NCBI RefSeq assembly: GCF_007678255.1
Contig: NZ_VEED01000006.1
Span: forward strand, 1-64,000
Reading direction: 5' to 3'
Source: Bacillus sp. X1(2014)
GTDB taxonomy: Bacteria > Bacillota > Bacilli > Bacillales_B > DSM-18226
Length of the DNA stretch: 64,000 bases
Shown here: one piece after another, positions 17,102 to 25,177 of the stretch
Numbering within the stretch: position 1 is the stretch's first letter
How the letters are laid out: each line of letters opens with the position of its first letter
Made by a program: the position numbers and the translations under genes
Notes under the pieces: generated by a model
What the model was told of the DNA's origin: nothing
The model's input: the letters and a program-made list of their open reading frames with translations, nothing else
The model's database searches: none

Positions 17102-17971
17102 TCAAGGTTCAACAATTCTATCTAGTCGAGTATAAACATTTAACGAATGTTTTCTTATAAAACCAACCGTAGTAATGCCTAATTCTTCTGCAAGTTCGAG
17201 TGCTAATTCTGTAGGAGCTGATTTGGATAAAACAACCTCACACCCAATTTTGGCCACCTTTGCTAGAATTTCAGAGGAAAGACGTCCGCTAAAAACAATC
17301 ACTTTATCTCTTAATGAAATTTGATTACGTAGACAATATCCATATATTTTGTCCAGTGCATTATGTCGACCGATATCTACACGGGAAAGAATGATTCCGT
17401 CTTTGGTACATAGAGAAGCATTATGAACTCCTCCTGTTTCGATAAACTCACTTGAGCTTTTTTGCATTTCCTCCATTAGATGAAAACATTCTTTATATGT
17501 TATTTTTACGTGAACGTCTTTAAATTTGCGTGACATTTTAACATCATTGAAAAAAACAAATCCCTGTCTGCTCTTTCCACAACAAGAGGTTATATATCTT
17601 TTTGAGTGGAATTTTTCATAAAAATGATTCACGTAGTTGGTTTTAACATGGGCAAATCCTTCTTTTACTTGAATCCAAATATCATCAATGTCCTCAAAAC
17701 CTCTGATTACCCCTTCTGATACTAAAAAACCAATGACCATATCCTCTATATATTCAGGGGTACAGACTAGTGTCGCAAATTCATTTTGATTTAACTTGAT
17801 GGTGATCGGATGTTCGGTAACAATAGAATCTTCTATTTCTTCAATGTTCCCATGTGTATAACGGGTAATAGTTCGTTTAATAATTGTATTCTTCACTTCC
17901 ACTAGTTCACTCCCCGTATACTTATAAGATATATCCGTGAATCGCACCAGGCTGCTTCCTTTGGTATCCAT
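17102..17971 (-). CDS. fdhD: formate dehydrogenase sulfurtransferase FdhD
   Basis: 289 residues of the FdhD/NarQ family. FdhD passes sulfur from the cysteine desulfurase to the molybdopterin cofactor of formate dehydrogenase and is essential for its activity. The cysteines that carry the persulfide appear as TSCCGKS (C130, C131). Later come TGGVHNA and the conserved RVDIGRHNALDKIYG and FSGRLSSE. The ATG at 17971 has its GAAGG too close; GTG at 17947, 9 nt behind AAAGGA, is a better start. fdhA follows 22 nt downstream. It is separated from modB by a terminator. Confidence 0.93.
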   Translation of the reverse strand: MDTKGSSLVRFTDISYKYTGSELVEVKNTIIKRTITRYTHGNIEEIEDSIVTEHPITIKLNQNEFATLVCTPEYIEDMVIGFLVSEGVIRGFEDIDDIWIQVKEGFAHVKTNYVNHFYEKFHSKRYITSCCGKSRQGFVFFNDVKMSRKFKDVHVKITYKECFHLMEEMQKSSSEFIETGGVHNASLCTKDGIILSRVDIGRHNALDKIYGYCLRNQISLRDKVIVFSGRLSSEILAKVAKIGCEVVLSKSAPTELALELAEELGITTVGFIRKHSLNVYTRLDRIVEP

Positions 17972-18051
17972 CCTTCAGGTGGCTTTTCCATATATAAAGG
18001 CGTCCATAAAATATCTATGCAGTAAATGCGCAGAAAATACTTTTTTAAAAA

Positions 18052-18082
18052 GGGGATGTCTAAATTAAGAAAGAGACATCCC
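18052..18082 (-). terminator. modAB terminator
   Basis: GGGATGTCT - CTTTCTTAATTT - AGACATCCCC then six T residues on the minus strand, between modB and fdhD. Some readthrough into fdhD-fdhA is possible, because no strong separate promoter is visible. Confidence 0.85.
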
Positions 18083-18112
18083 AAATTAATGGAATGCCTC
18101 CCTATCGTTTTG

Positions 18113-18772
18113 CTATTTGGATTTCATTAGATGAACGCATACTAACATAATAAAGGAAATTCCGATCATACTCGTTACCCATAACCACGCCAATTCCATA
18201 TTACCTGAATCAATGGCTACATAAATAGCGGTTGGGATGGTTTGGGTTTTTCCTGGGATGTTTCCAGCAAACATTAAAGTCGCTCCAAACTCCCCCAGCG
18301 CTCTCGCAAAACTCAATATTGCACCCGAAATGATGGCTTTATATGCAAGAGGAATGGTAATAAATATAAATAACTTATATTCATTTGCCCCATCAACACG
18401 AGCTGCATACTCAATATCCTCATCAATCGATTCCAATCCTGTCTTAACAGATTGATACATAAGAGGGAAAGCAACAACAGAAGAGGCAATGACAGCCGCC
18501 CACCACGTAAACATAACAGGCTGTTTAAACAATTCTTCTAGCATTTGTCCTATCGGACTATTCCTTCCAAATATCACAATTAACAGGAATCCTACGACAG
18601 AAGGCGGCAATACCAGCGGTAAAAGGAAAACCGTTTCAACTAAGGTCTTCCCTTTAAATTTCGTATTAGCCATCACCTTCCCAAAAAATAATCCTAAAAC
18701 TAAAACCCATACTCCGGAGACAGCTGCAATCTCAATGGATAGTCTGACAGGTGACCAAAACTCAGTTGTCAT
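18113..18772 (-). CDS. modB: molybdate ABC transporter permease ModB
   Basis: 219 residues with about five membrane segments. The conserved cytoplasmic EAA-type loop of ABC importers is visible as YAARVDGANEYKLFIFITIPLA (seen near residues 125-146). The next segment has ALGEFGATLMFAGN, typical of ModB/CysT permeases. It lies 6 nt behind modA. No ATPase gene (modC) follows in this window, so the ATPase must come from elsewhere or be shared. Confidence 0.92.
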   Translation of the reverse strand: MTTEFWSPVRLSIEIAAVSGVWVLVLGLFFGKVMANTKFKGKTLVETVFLLPLVLPPSVVGFLLIVIFGRNSPIGQMLEELFKQPVMFTWWAAVIASSVVAFPLMYQSVKTGLESIDEDIEYAARVDGANEYKLFIFITIPLAYKAIISGAILSFARALGEFGATLMFAGNIPGKTQTIPTAIYVAIDSGNMELAWLWVTSMIGISFIMLVCVHLMKSK

Positions 18773-18778
18773 TGTCTA

Positions 18779-19582
18779 TCAATTTATTCCTTTGAATCCA
18801 AACTTCTCAAACGTTTTCATCGATGTTTCATTTTGTAGATAATCATAGAATAGTTGGGCTTCTTTAGGATGGCTGCTGTTTTTAATCACACCTAATGGAT
18901 AAATAATAGGAGCGTGAGTATCCTCCTCCGCGGTTGCAACAATTTTTACTTTTTGAGAAACCGAAGCATCTGTTTTATATACAATTCCTGCGTCCACATT
19001 GTTCGTCTCTACATATGTAAGTACCTGCCGAACATCCTTAGCGTATACCACTTTTCCTTCAATCGCCTTCCAAACGTTTACTTTTTCTAATGTTTCCTTC
19101 GCATATTGTCCTGCTGGCACTGCTTCAGGGGTGCCAATGGAAATTTTATCTGATTTGGTAAGGTCCTCGAATCCTTTAATCTCTTTTTTTGAATCGTCGG
19201 GTACCACTAATACTAGTTCATTTCCAACTAAATCTGTTCCTTTGGACTTGTCGATTAGTCCGTCTTGCACCAATTTATCGAATTTGTCCTCAGCCGCAGA
19301 GAAGAAAAGATCGACAGGTGCTCCTTGAGAAATTTGCTGCCCAAGTGCTCCTGATGCTCCAAAATTATAGTTTACTTTTACATTAGGGTGTTCCTTCTCA
19401 AAGGTTGCTGTAATCTCATTTAATGCATCTTGTAAACTAGCAGCCGCTGAAATCGTCAACTCCACTTTCTTTTCAGAAACTTTTTGATTCTGTGCTTCTG
19501 GCTTTTTCGTTTGTTCATTAGCAGAACACCCAGACAAAACCAGTAATAATAGCATCATGGAGTAAATTAAAAGTTTTTTCAT
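18779..19582 (-). CDS. modA: molybdate-binding lipoprotein ModA
   Basis: 267 residues. There is a lipoprotein signal peptide with lipobox LSGC (Cys19), a short linker, then the solute-binding domain. The oxyanion-binding motif is visible as ISAAASLQDAL and FGASGALGQQI; PEAVPAGQYA and DAGIVYKTDA are also family motifs. It captures molybdate (or tungstate) outside the membrane and hands it to ModB. Molybdenum is needed by the FdhA encoded just downstream. Divergent from its probable regulator. Confidence 0.94.
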   Translation of the reverse strand: MKKLLIYSMMLLLLVLSGCSANEQTKKPEAQNQKVSEKKVELTISAAASLQDALNEITATFEKEHPNVKVNYNFGASGALGQQISQGAPVDLFFSAAEDKFDKLVQDGLIDKSKGTDLVGNELVLVVPDDSKKEIKGFEDLTKSDKISIGTPEAVPAGQYAKETLEKVNVWKAIEGKVVYAKDVRQVLTYVETNNVDAGIVYKTDASVSQKVKIVATAEEDTHAPIIYPLGVIKNSSHPKEAQLFYDYLQNETSMKTFEKFGFKGIN

Positions 19583-19604
19583 TAACCCTCTCCCTTTCTA
19601 ACTG

Positions 19605-19642
19605 GTTCTAACTAGTTATAACTTATTATAATTAGTTAGAAC
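19605..19642. promoter_or_regulatory. 38-bp palindrome between modA and the divergent regulator
   Basis: Two 17-bp arms, beginning GTTCTAACTA and ending TAGTTAGAAC, match at 16 of 17 positions around a 4-bp centre. An additional half-site, TTCTAACTGG, lies directly next to it on the modA side (19595-19604). A TATAAT box for modA lies inside the palindrome. This is the likely operator of the flanking HTH regulator. Confidence 0.75.
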
Positions 19643-19730
19643 TAAAATGAATATAAGAAAAATCACATTTTTTATCAGGAATATACTTTTTAACAGGTAT
19701 TCAGTTAAAATAAAAATTGGAGGGATGTAA

Positions 19731-20666
19731 ATGTCAAAGGAACTTTCCTATACGATCGAAGAGGTGTCGCACCTATTAAAGGTATCGAAATTAACCCTTT
19801 ATGACCTTGTTAAAAAAGGGCAGCTGCCTGTATTCCGTGTAGGCAGACAAATGAGAATTGATGCAAACGACTTGGACAATTATATAAAAAATCATAAAAC
19901 AAATCAGCATACTACATTCACACCCTCTATTGCCGATTTTCACCGGAACGATACAAAGGAATCCCCTAACATTGTCATTAGTGGACAAGACCTAGTTTTA
20001 GATATATTAGGTAAACACATCGAGAAAAACTCAGCCTATAAACCATTGAGATCTTTTACGGGAAGTTTAAACAGCCTAATCTCCATGTACAATGGAGATG
20101 GTGACATCGTTAGCTTACATCTGTTTGACGGGGATACAGGCGAGTATAATCTACCCTATATAAAAAAAATATTAGTGGGATATCCTATTATTTTAATAAA
20201 CCTCCTTTCGAGAAAAGCAGGTTTTTACGTTAAAAAGGGCAACCCTTTACATCTCACCTCTTGGACTGATTTAAAACGAGAAGATGTGAAAATTATTAAT
20301 CGGGAAAAAGGATCGGGAGCACGAATCCTTCTTGATGAACAACTCAGAATCAACGAAATTCCTGCTAGGAACATAAATGGTTATGACCACGAAGAGACCA
20401 ACCATTTAAGTGTGGCTTCCGCTGTCTCGACTGGAATAGCTGATATAGGTGTGGGGATTGAAAAAGCTGCGAAAATAGTCGGCATTGATTTTGTCCCATT
20501 AATAACAGAACAGTATGACCTGGTTATTATAAAAACCCCCAAAACAGAACGACTAATAAACACAGTAAAAGAAATTCTATCATCGAGTCATTTTCAGTCT
20601 GAAGTTAACTCTTTAGGCGACTATGATACATCCCAGACAGGTAACGTTATTTATGAAACGTATTAA
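19731..20666 (+). CDS. HTH regulator with periplasmic-binding-like sensor domain
   Basis: 311 residues. The N-terminal 55 residues form an excisionase/MerR-like winged helix (YTIEEVSHLLKVSKLTLYDLVKKG...VGRQMRIDANDLDNYI). The rest (about 80-300) is a PBP-like sensor domain, with NREKGSGARILLDEQL and VASAVSTGIADIGVGIE. Such one-component proteins occur near molybdate genes and sense the oxyanion or a cofactor product through a domain like that of ModA. It is divergent from modAB across a near-perfect palindrome, so autoregulation and control of modAB are inferred. AGGGATG-type ribosome binding site. Confidence 0.82.
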   Translation: MSKELSYTIEEVSHLLKVSKLTLYDLVKKGQLPVFRVGRQMRIDANDLDNYIKNHKTNQHTTFTPSIADFHRNDTKESPNIVISGQDLVLDILGKHIEKNSAYKPLRSFTGSLNSLISMYNGDGDIVSLHLFDGDTGEYNLPYIKKILVGYPIILINLLSRKAGFYVKKGNPLHLTSWTDLKREDVKIINREKGSGARILLDEQLRINEIPARNINGYDHEETNHLSVASAVSTGIADIGVGIEKAAKIVGIDFVPLITEQYDLVIIKTPKTERLINTVKEILSSSHFQSEVNSLGDYDTSQTGNVIYETY

Positions 20667-20710
20667 AAAGAAGGCTGCTTTCTTATGGGGGATCAGGTTA
20701 CGCACCCGAA

Positions 20711-20893
20711 ATGATAAATAGACGGAGAGATTCCGCTAATTCGTAATTATTATTAAAAAAGGCTTAAATAGACGGAGGGATTCCGCCTATTGACTCGAAA
20801 AACGTGAAAATGGGGGATTTTTCTTTGCATAACCGGAAAACCTCCCCTTATTTCCCCTGAAACGAGCTCCATTTTTCATTTAGCCGGAAAATT
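20711..20893. repeat. dyad-bearing repeats with about 50-bp spacing
   Basis: AAATAGACGGAG(A/G)GATTCCGC occurs at 20714 and 20764 (50 bp apart). Each unit carries a dyad AATAGaCGGA ... TCCGcCTATT. Directly downstream, CCGGAAAA recurs at 20833 and 20884 (51 bp apart). No gene lies here. Confidence 0.65.
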
Positions 20894-20903
20894 TCCCATT
20901 ATT

Positions 20904-21395
20904 TTACTTTTGCTGGTTATGGTCCTTTATTATTCTCCTGTGTAAAGGAAGGAAAATGCTAAAAACCACAAAATACAACGGTATCGAGATGAAGAAACTC
21001 CAGCCATGAGTCTTCATATATCCTACTTTCCTCATTCCCCATTCAATTAACGTAGAAAGGATGGTAAAAATAATAACTAAAGTCCATTTATTTGTTTTCT
21101 TAAAATAGTTTAAATAAATCACAGACAGCGCCGAAGGAATGATACTATAGCTCAGAAACTCACCTATTCCTGTGATCTTGGGGTTACCAAAATCGACTAG
21201 GTCAAACATTTTTCCAAATAAGGAATCACCAATCCAAGCAAAATAACCAATAACCCCAAATGTAATATACCATTCTCTCCACCCGATCTCTTTTTTGGGC
21301 ATAAAAAGCGCATATAATAACAATAGCAACGATAAACTGACTGGCAGCCAGGTCCCTTGAGAATGTAAATCTAAATTTTTCATTAATGAATTCAC
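20904..21395 (-). CDS. CBO0543-family membrane protein
   Basis: 163 residues from GTG at 21395, 6 nt behind GAGGTG; a GTG at 21404 overlaps that box. About five membrane segments with WIGDSLFGK and a conserved aromatic pattern (GWREWYITFGVIGYF). It is related to the next gene upstream (21492-22070); both appear to belong to the small membrane CBO0543 group, of unknown function. Found as pairs in bacilli. Confidence 0.6.
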   Translation of the reverse strand: MNSLMKNLDLHSQGTWLPVSLSLLLLLYALFMPKKEIGWREWYITFGVIGYFAWIGDSLFGKMFDLVDFGNPKITGIGEFLSYSIIPSALSVIYLNYFKKTNKWTLVIIFTILSTLIEWGMRKVGYMKTHGWSFFISIPLYFVVFSIFLPLHRRIIKDHNQQK

Positions 21396-21491
21396 ACAAA
21401 TCACCTCATATTTACTATCTCCAAATTCAAGGTGATTATTTCCAAGTTACTTTTGGGCATAGAAAAAAGACCGCCGCAGCGATCCTAATCG

Positions 21492-22070
21492 TTATTTTGT
21501 GTATTTCTTTTGAAGCCATATAAACACATTTGTTATTATTTTTGCTGCTATAAATCCTAATACATATATAATCAAAAGATAAAAGTAATTCATATTTCCA
21601 TACATCCGGAACATGCCTAGCTCCGCAAGTATCGGTTTAAAAACAAGTGAAAAAAATACTGCTGTAAGGAAAGAAAATACGTAAAAATTCTTTTTATGAT
21701 TTAGCGTCCATTGGTATACAAGCATAAAAGTAACCGGCACAATACTTGAATCTATAGAAATACTAGGAAGAAACGGTACTAGTGGAAATGGATAATTCCA
21801 TTTGCCGCTATTTATCGCAAATATGTCTATGTACGCAGCTAATACGTGAATGCTGTATCCGTAAAATCCGATTAAAAATATCTTACTCTTATCAATTTTG
21901 AAGACCAGAAAGATGAGTGGTACCACAAGTAAAGCGACCATTATCCAATATTCTAGGGAAGTATATAACGCATGATCTCTCCAATAATCAACAATGGCAT
22001 CCGTTGACTCTTTTCTAAGTTTAACTGCTTTATCAAATTGAATGATTCGCGGATCTGACAATTTTATCAT
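21492..22070 (-). CDS. CBO0543-family membrane protein
   Basis: 192 residues: a charged N-terminus (about 1-40), then about five membrane segments, with GFYGYSIHVLAAYIDIFAINSGKW in the second and third, the most characteristic part of the family. It lies upstream of a related gene on the same strand, 96 nt apart. Function unknown. Confidence 0.65.
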   Translation of the reverse strand: MIKLSDPRIIQFDKAVKLRKESTDAIVDYWRDHALYTSLEYWIMVALLVVPLIFLVFKIDKSKIFLIGFYGYSIHVLAAYIDIFAINSGKWNYPFPLVPFLPSISIDSSIVPVTFMLVYQWTLNHKKNFYVFSFLTAVFFSLVFKPILAELGMFRMYGNMNYFYLLIIYVLGFIAAKIITNVFIWLQKKYTK

Positions 22071-22127
22071 CCTTAATAAATAGGTAATAATGTTTATGAT
22101 TACCAGTAAAAAGGATAATATGCCTTA

Positions 22128-22304
22128 CTACAAATTAATTCGATCGTTATTATACCTATCTAATTGTTCTTGTAAAATCATTATGTAATTCGTCATCGCC
22201 ATTCTTACTATTGAAGGATAGTAGCGATTGTTAAGTTCTTGTTCACACTCCTCTAAATCCATCTTTTTTACAGCAATAATTTTATTTAATTCTTCTACGC
22301 TCAT
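22128..22304 (-). CDS. hypothetical 58-residue helical protein
   Basis: A short, highly charged frame (MSVEELNKIIAVKKMDLEEC ... ending DRYNNDRINL) predicted to be two helices. GGGGTGGAG lies 4 nt before ATG. The helical layout and size recall the Spo0E-type phosphatase family, but the SQELD motif of that family is absent, so I do not assign it. Confidence 0.55.
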   Translation of the reverse strand: MSVEELNKIIAVKKMDLEECEQELNNRYYPSIVRMAMTNYIMILQEQLDRYNNDRINL

Positions 22305-22419
22305 TGAACTCCACCCCTACAAAACTAGTTTTATAGTGTAAGGATAGACAATAATTTCATAGTTTATACTAATCAAGTTTTTCTAGTTTAAAATGATTTC
22401 CAATTATTATCCAGAAAAT

Positions 22420-22490
22420 GTCGTAAGTTTCTTGAAATGTGTCATAAGTGTCTTAAATTATGTCATAAGTCTCTAAAAATATGTCATTAG
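22420..22490. repeat. 21-bp-spaced degenerate array, GTCATAAG family
   Basis: GTCGTAAG, GTCATAAG, GTCATAAG and GTCATTAG start at 22420, 22441, 22462 and 22483, exactly 21 bp apart. It is the inverse of the array at 3841-3890. Confidence 0.8.
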
Positions 22491-22510
22491 TGCCTCAGGC
22501 AAAGACCATG

Positions 22511-22556
22511 GGGCGGCTCTACAATAGCCTCAAAAAAGCTATAAGAACCGCCCTAA
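22511..22556 (-). terminator. terminator-like hairpin after the DUF4386 gene
   Basis: GGGCGGTTCTTATAGC pairs with GCTATTGTAGAGCCGCCC around a loop containing TTTTTTGAG. Directly behind the stop of the DUF4386 gene. Confidence 0.65.
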
Positions 22557-22560
22557 GAAG

Positions 22561-23262
22561 TTAACTTTTTGCAGTCATGGAAGCAAGTACAGATTCATTG
22601 AATCCTTTAGCTATGAGCCATACGGCTAGGATCATTTCATTAGCAGCAACGGGCAGCGCCAAAATACCACCCCAAACCGAAATTTGTTGAATGACGCCGA
22701 ACATGACTAACAAGGCACAAATAAAAACAAGCGCTGCCCCTGTCATTCCCAGGATGGGTATAAACCTGGGTACGAGCTTGGTTTTATAAAATATATAACT
22801 GTACATCATTGTATTGATACCCAGCATGAAAAGCGGGCCAAGCATAAACGTCCAATCATGTACCGCTTTTAAAATAGTACCTGAAGCATAAAACGAGGAC
22901 GAATCCTGGGCACCTGCTGCTACAAATTCCCGGCTTAAGGTCAATAGGGACAGGACGCTGATTACACCCACGGTAATAATAATCGCTTCAAGAAACCTGA
23001 AGCATACATGCCAAAGAGCGATTGTTTCATTGTATTTTCTTAAAATAGGAAACATGGTAGTTGCCGTTCCAACCGCTGATACGACAAGAATTAACTCCAT
23101 AACAGCCCCAAGGATTACCTGGTTGGCGTGTTCGGAACCTGTTATCAGATAATCCGGCCCCTTTAGGATGGGATCGTATAATTTAAGACCGATTATTGCT
23201 GTAACGGCTGCAAGTATAAACAGAACTCCCACAATTTTTGATGCCCTTTTGTTTGAATTCAT
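22561..23262 (-). CDS. DUF4386 membrane protein
   Basis: 233 residues with about six membrane segments. It opens MNSNKRASKIVGVLFILAA, the typical start of DUF4386 proteins. GGGGAG lies 7 nt before this ATG; the upstream ATG at 23292 contains the Shine-Dalgarno sequence inside its own codons and overlaps the previous gene. It is third in a unit with a membrane protein and an XRE regulator. Function unknown. Confidence 0.75.
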   Translation of the reverse strand: MNSNKRASKIVGVLFILAAVTAIIGLKLYDPILKGPDYLITGSEHANQVILGAVMELILVVSAVGTATTMFPILRKYNETIALWHVCFRFLEAIIITVGVISVLSLLTLSREFVAAGAQDSSSFYASGTILKAVHDWTFMLGPLFMLGINTMMYSYIFYKTKLVPRFIPILGMTGAALVFICALLVMFGVIQQISVWGGILALPVAANEMILAVWLIAKGFNESVLASMTAKS

Positions 23263-23288
23263 GTTGTATCTCCCCTTTTTAAATAAAC

Positions 23289-23513
23289 TCAAAGCTTTGT
23301 GTCTTCCCCATAAAAGAACACCTCTTCCAACGGTAAACTAAATGCATGAGCAATTCGAAAAGCGAGTTCTAAAGATGGGGAGTAATTTCCTTTTTCGAGG
23401 GCCACGATGGTTTGTCTTGTTACGCCCACCTTGTCTGCAAGTTGCTGCTGGGTCATTTCATTATGGTTAAATCGTAATTTTCTGATGTGATTGCCGACAA
23501 GCGTCTTAGCCAT
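23289..23513 (-). CDS. XRE/Cro-type small HTH regulator
   Basis: 74 residues: almost only a helix-turn-helix of the XRE class (QQQLADKVGVTRQTIVALEKGNYSPSLELA), ending VFFYGEDTKL. Small regulators of this subgroup are usually encoded next to membrane proteins of unknown function, as here. It starts right behind the upstream gene stop (2 nt apart), so the genes form an operon that it probably autoregulates. Confidence 0.88.
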   Translation of the reverse strand: MAKTLVGNHIRKLRFNHNEMTQQQLADKVGVTRQTIVALEKGNYSPSLELAFRIAHAFSLPLEEVFFYGEDTKL

Positions 23514-23514
23514 A

Positions 23515-23961
23515 TTAGACTCCTCTCCGATAGTGATAAAGTTTCGTAACGGAGCCAGTCACATCGGAAATGAATCCTGAGATTACGAGGATCATGAACA
23601 TCACCTGTGAAGGCTGATAGATGATTAGCGATCCCATTGCAAAAAGAAATCCGAGAATGAACACAAAGAAAGAATTTCGATGAGCCCTCAATTCAATTAA
23701 TCTATCTAATTCATCCGCAAAGGCTGGTTCTTTTTCTCTGGTTGTAATTCTAAAGACGATATTAAAAATAATACTGATAATGATGTGAGCAACGATCGAA
23801 ACCAACGTCAAGACAAGGACGAAGGAACCCCAATAGCGAAAGGTTTCCGTTGACTCCAGCCCCCCTGCGGGCAAACGCGGGTACATGTACAAGCAATAAG
23901 ATCCGAAAATGAGTATGGCGCTGATCAACGAAACAATACTTTTCTTTTCTTGATAGGTCAT
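23515..23961 (-). CDS. membrane protein co-transcribed with XRE regulator
   Basis: 148 residues from the ATG at 23961, which follows GGGGTGT; an upstream start at 24000 lacks a site. Four hydrophobic segments at about 9-25, 39-65, 95-112 and 116-135. It has the size and layout of the membrane partners of small XRE regulators. No substrate can be inferred. Confidence 0.65.
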   Translation of the reverse strand: MTYQEKKSIVSLISAILIFGSYCLYMYPRLPAGGLESTETFRYWGSFVLVLTLVSIVAHIIISIIFNIVFRITTREKEPAFADELDRLIELRAHRNSFFVFILGFLFAMGSLIIYQPSQVMFMILVISGFISDVTGSVTKLYHYRRGV

Positions 23962-24100
23962 GGTAGACACCCCCTGTATGGTCACTTTTACATCATGCAT
24001 AGCATTATATGCATGATGTAAGGGAAACTTTACATCAGGTCAAAAATAATTTACACAAATAAAGGCGTCACCTTCACTAGTTACCTTTAAAGCTTTTTTT

Positions 24101-24650
24101 GTGACTCGCGGGTACCATACGCTTCCTATGGTTACCGTTGTTCCTCTTTTTTCTGCCTCGCGGGCATCATATGCTTCCTATGGTTACCGGTGGACCTCTT
24201 TTTTCCGCCTCGCGGGCACCATACGCCTCCTATGGTTACCGGTGGACCTCTTTTTTCCACCTCGCGGGCACCATTCGCTTCCTATGGTTACCGGTGGACC
24301 TCTTTTTTCTGCCTCGCGGGCACCATACGCCTCCTATGGTTACCGTTGGACCCGTTTTTTCAGACCCACAGGTACCATACGCTACCTATGGTTACCGTTG
24401 TTCCTCTTTTTTCTGCCTCGCGGGCACCATTCGCTTCCTATGGTTACCGTTGAGCCTATTTTTTCTGACTCGCGGGCACCATTCGCCTCCTATGGTTACC
24501 GGTGGACCTCTTTTTTCCGCCTCGCGGGCACCATACGCCTCCTATGGTTACCGTTGGACCCGTTTTTTCAGACCCACAGGCACCATTCGCCTCCTATGGT
24601 TACCGTTGATGCCACTTTTCCACCCCCGCGGGCACCATGCACATCCGCCA
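24101..24650. repeat. 52-bp minisatellite, about ten units
   Basis: TATGGTTACC recurs at 24127, 24179, 24231, 24283, 24335, 24387, 24439, 24491, 24543 and 24595, i.e. every 52 bp without one indel. Each unit runs TATGGTTACCG, a GGACC or TTCCT core, a six-T tract, a CGCGGGCACCAT block. TATGGT-ACC and GG-ACCATA form an inverted repeat. The units lack stops in all three plus frames, so three long overlapping ORFs appear here; these are by-products of the repeat. Units are not identical: GGTGGACC, GTTGGACC, GTTGTTCC and GTTGAGCC types alternate. Confidence 0.92.
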
Positions 24651-24669
24651 TCTCTTAAAACACACAAAT

Positions 24670-24694
24670 GGCCAGCGAGATAACCTCGCTGGCC
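24670..24694 (-). terminator. strong terminator-type hairpin
   Basis: GGCCAGCGAG - ATAAC - CTCGCTGGCC: a perfect 10-bp stem next to the minisatellite and downstream of the 51-residue minus-strand gene. Confidence 0.7.
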
Positions 24695-24724
24695 TTATAT
24701 TAATCTTCTATATTATATATATTT

Positions 24725-24880
24725 TTAACCGACCATTAAGTTTTTCAAATCTGCTTTCAGGTCTGCAATTAGTTTTTCTAGGGTGATTTCCCTTTCGTTA
24801 ACGCCTGTTTCGTAAGCTTTTCTTACGATTTCTGAGAAATTAGCCGTTTGAGAGCTTTTAGCCTCTACTATCCGATCCAC
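24725..24880 (-). CDS. hypothetical 51-residue protein
   Basis: A GTG-started frame (MDRIVEAKSSQTANFSEIVR ... DLKNLMVG), predicted all-helical and charged. AAAGGAGG lies 9 nt before the start and a terminator follows, so it is probably real. No family recognised. Confidence 0.6.
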   Translation of the reverse strand: MDRIVEAKSSQTANFSEIVRKAYETGVNEREITLEKLIADLKADLKNLMVG

Positions 24881-25177
24881 CTTTCTTTTCCTCCTTTAGT
24901 TTACTCTAATTGACAATTTTACTAGATTAGCAGAATGATGTAAATCTGTTTCCAGTGAATTTTGTTATAATTTAGTGAATTTTGTAAGGATTTGTTCTAA
25001 TTGGTGAAAAAATAAGCGACTGACTTAGTTAGGTTGTCACCATAATTATTTTGATAATTCAGCAAATACATCAATTTTCGCTAACAATTCAGGAAATATT
25101 TACATTTTTTTCTCCGAAACACTAGCAAACTATGGTAAAATTAATAAAACTGTGAAAAAAATAGAGGTGATTTGCTA

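Noticed and set aside
17972..18051. Molybdenum-cofactor riboswitch ahead of fdhD
   Set aside because: The gap is short and I see no matching multistem structure beyond the modAB terminator.
24101..24683. Three overlapping plus-strand ORFs of 87-185 codons
   Set aside because: They all read the 52-bp repeat in different phases, lack ribosome binding sites and give the same low-complexity peptide.
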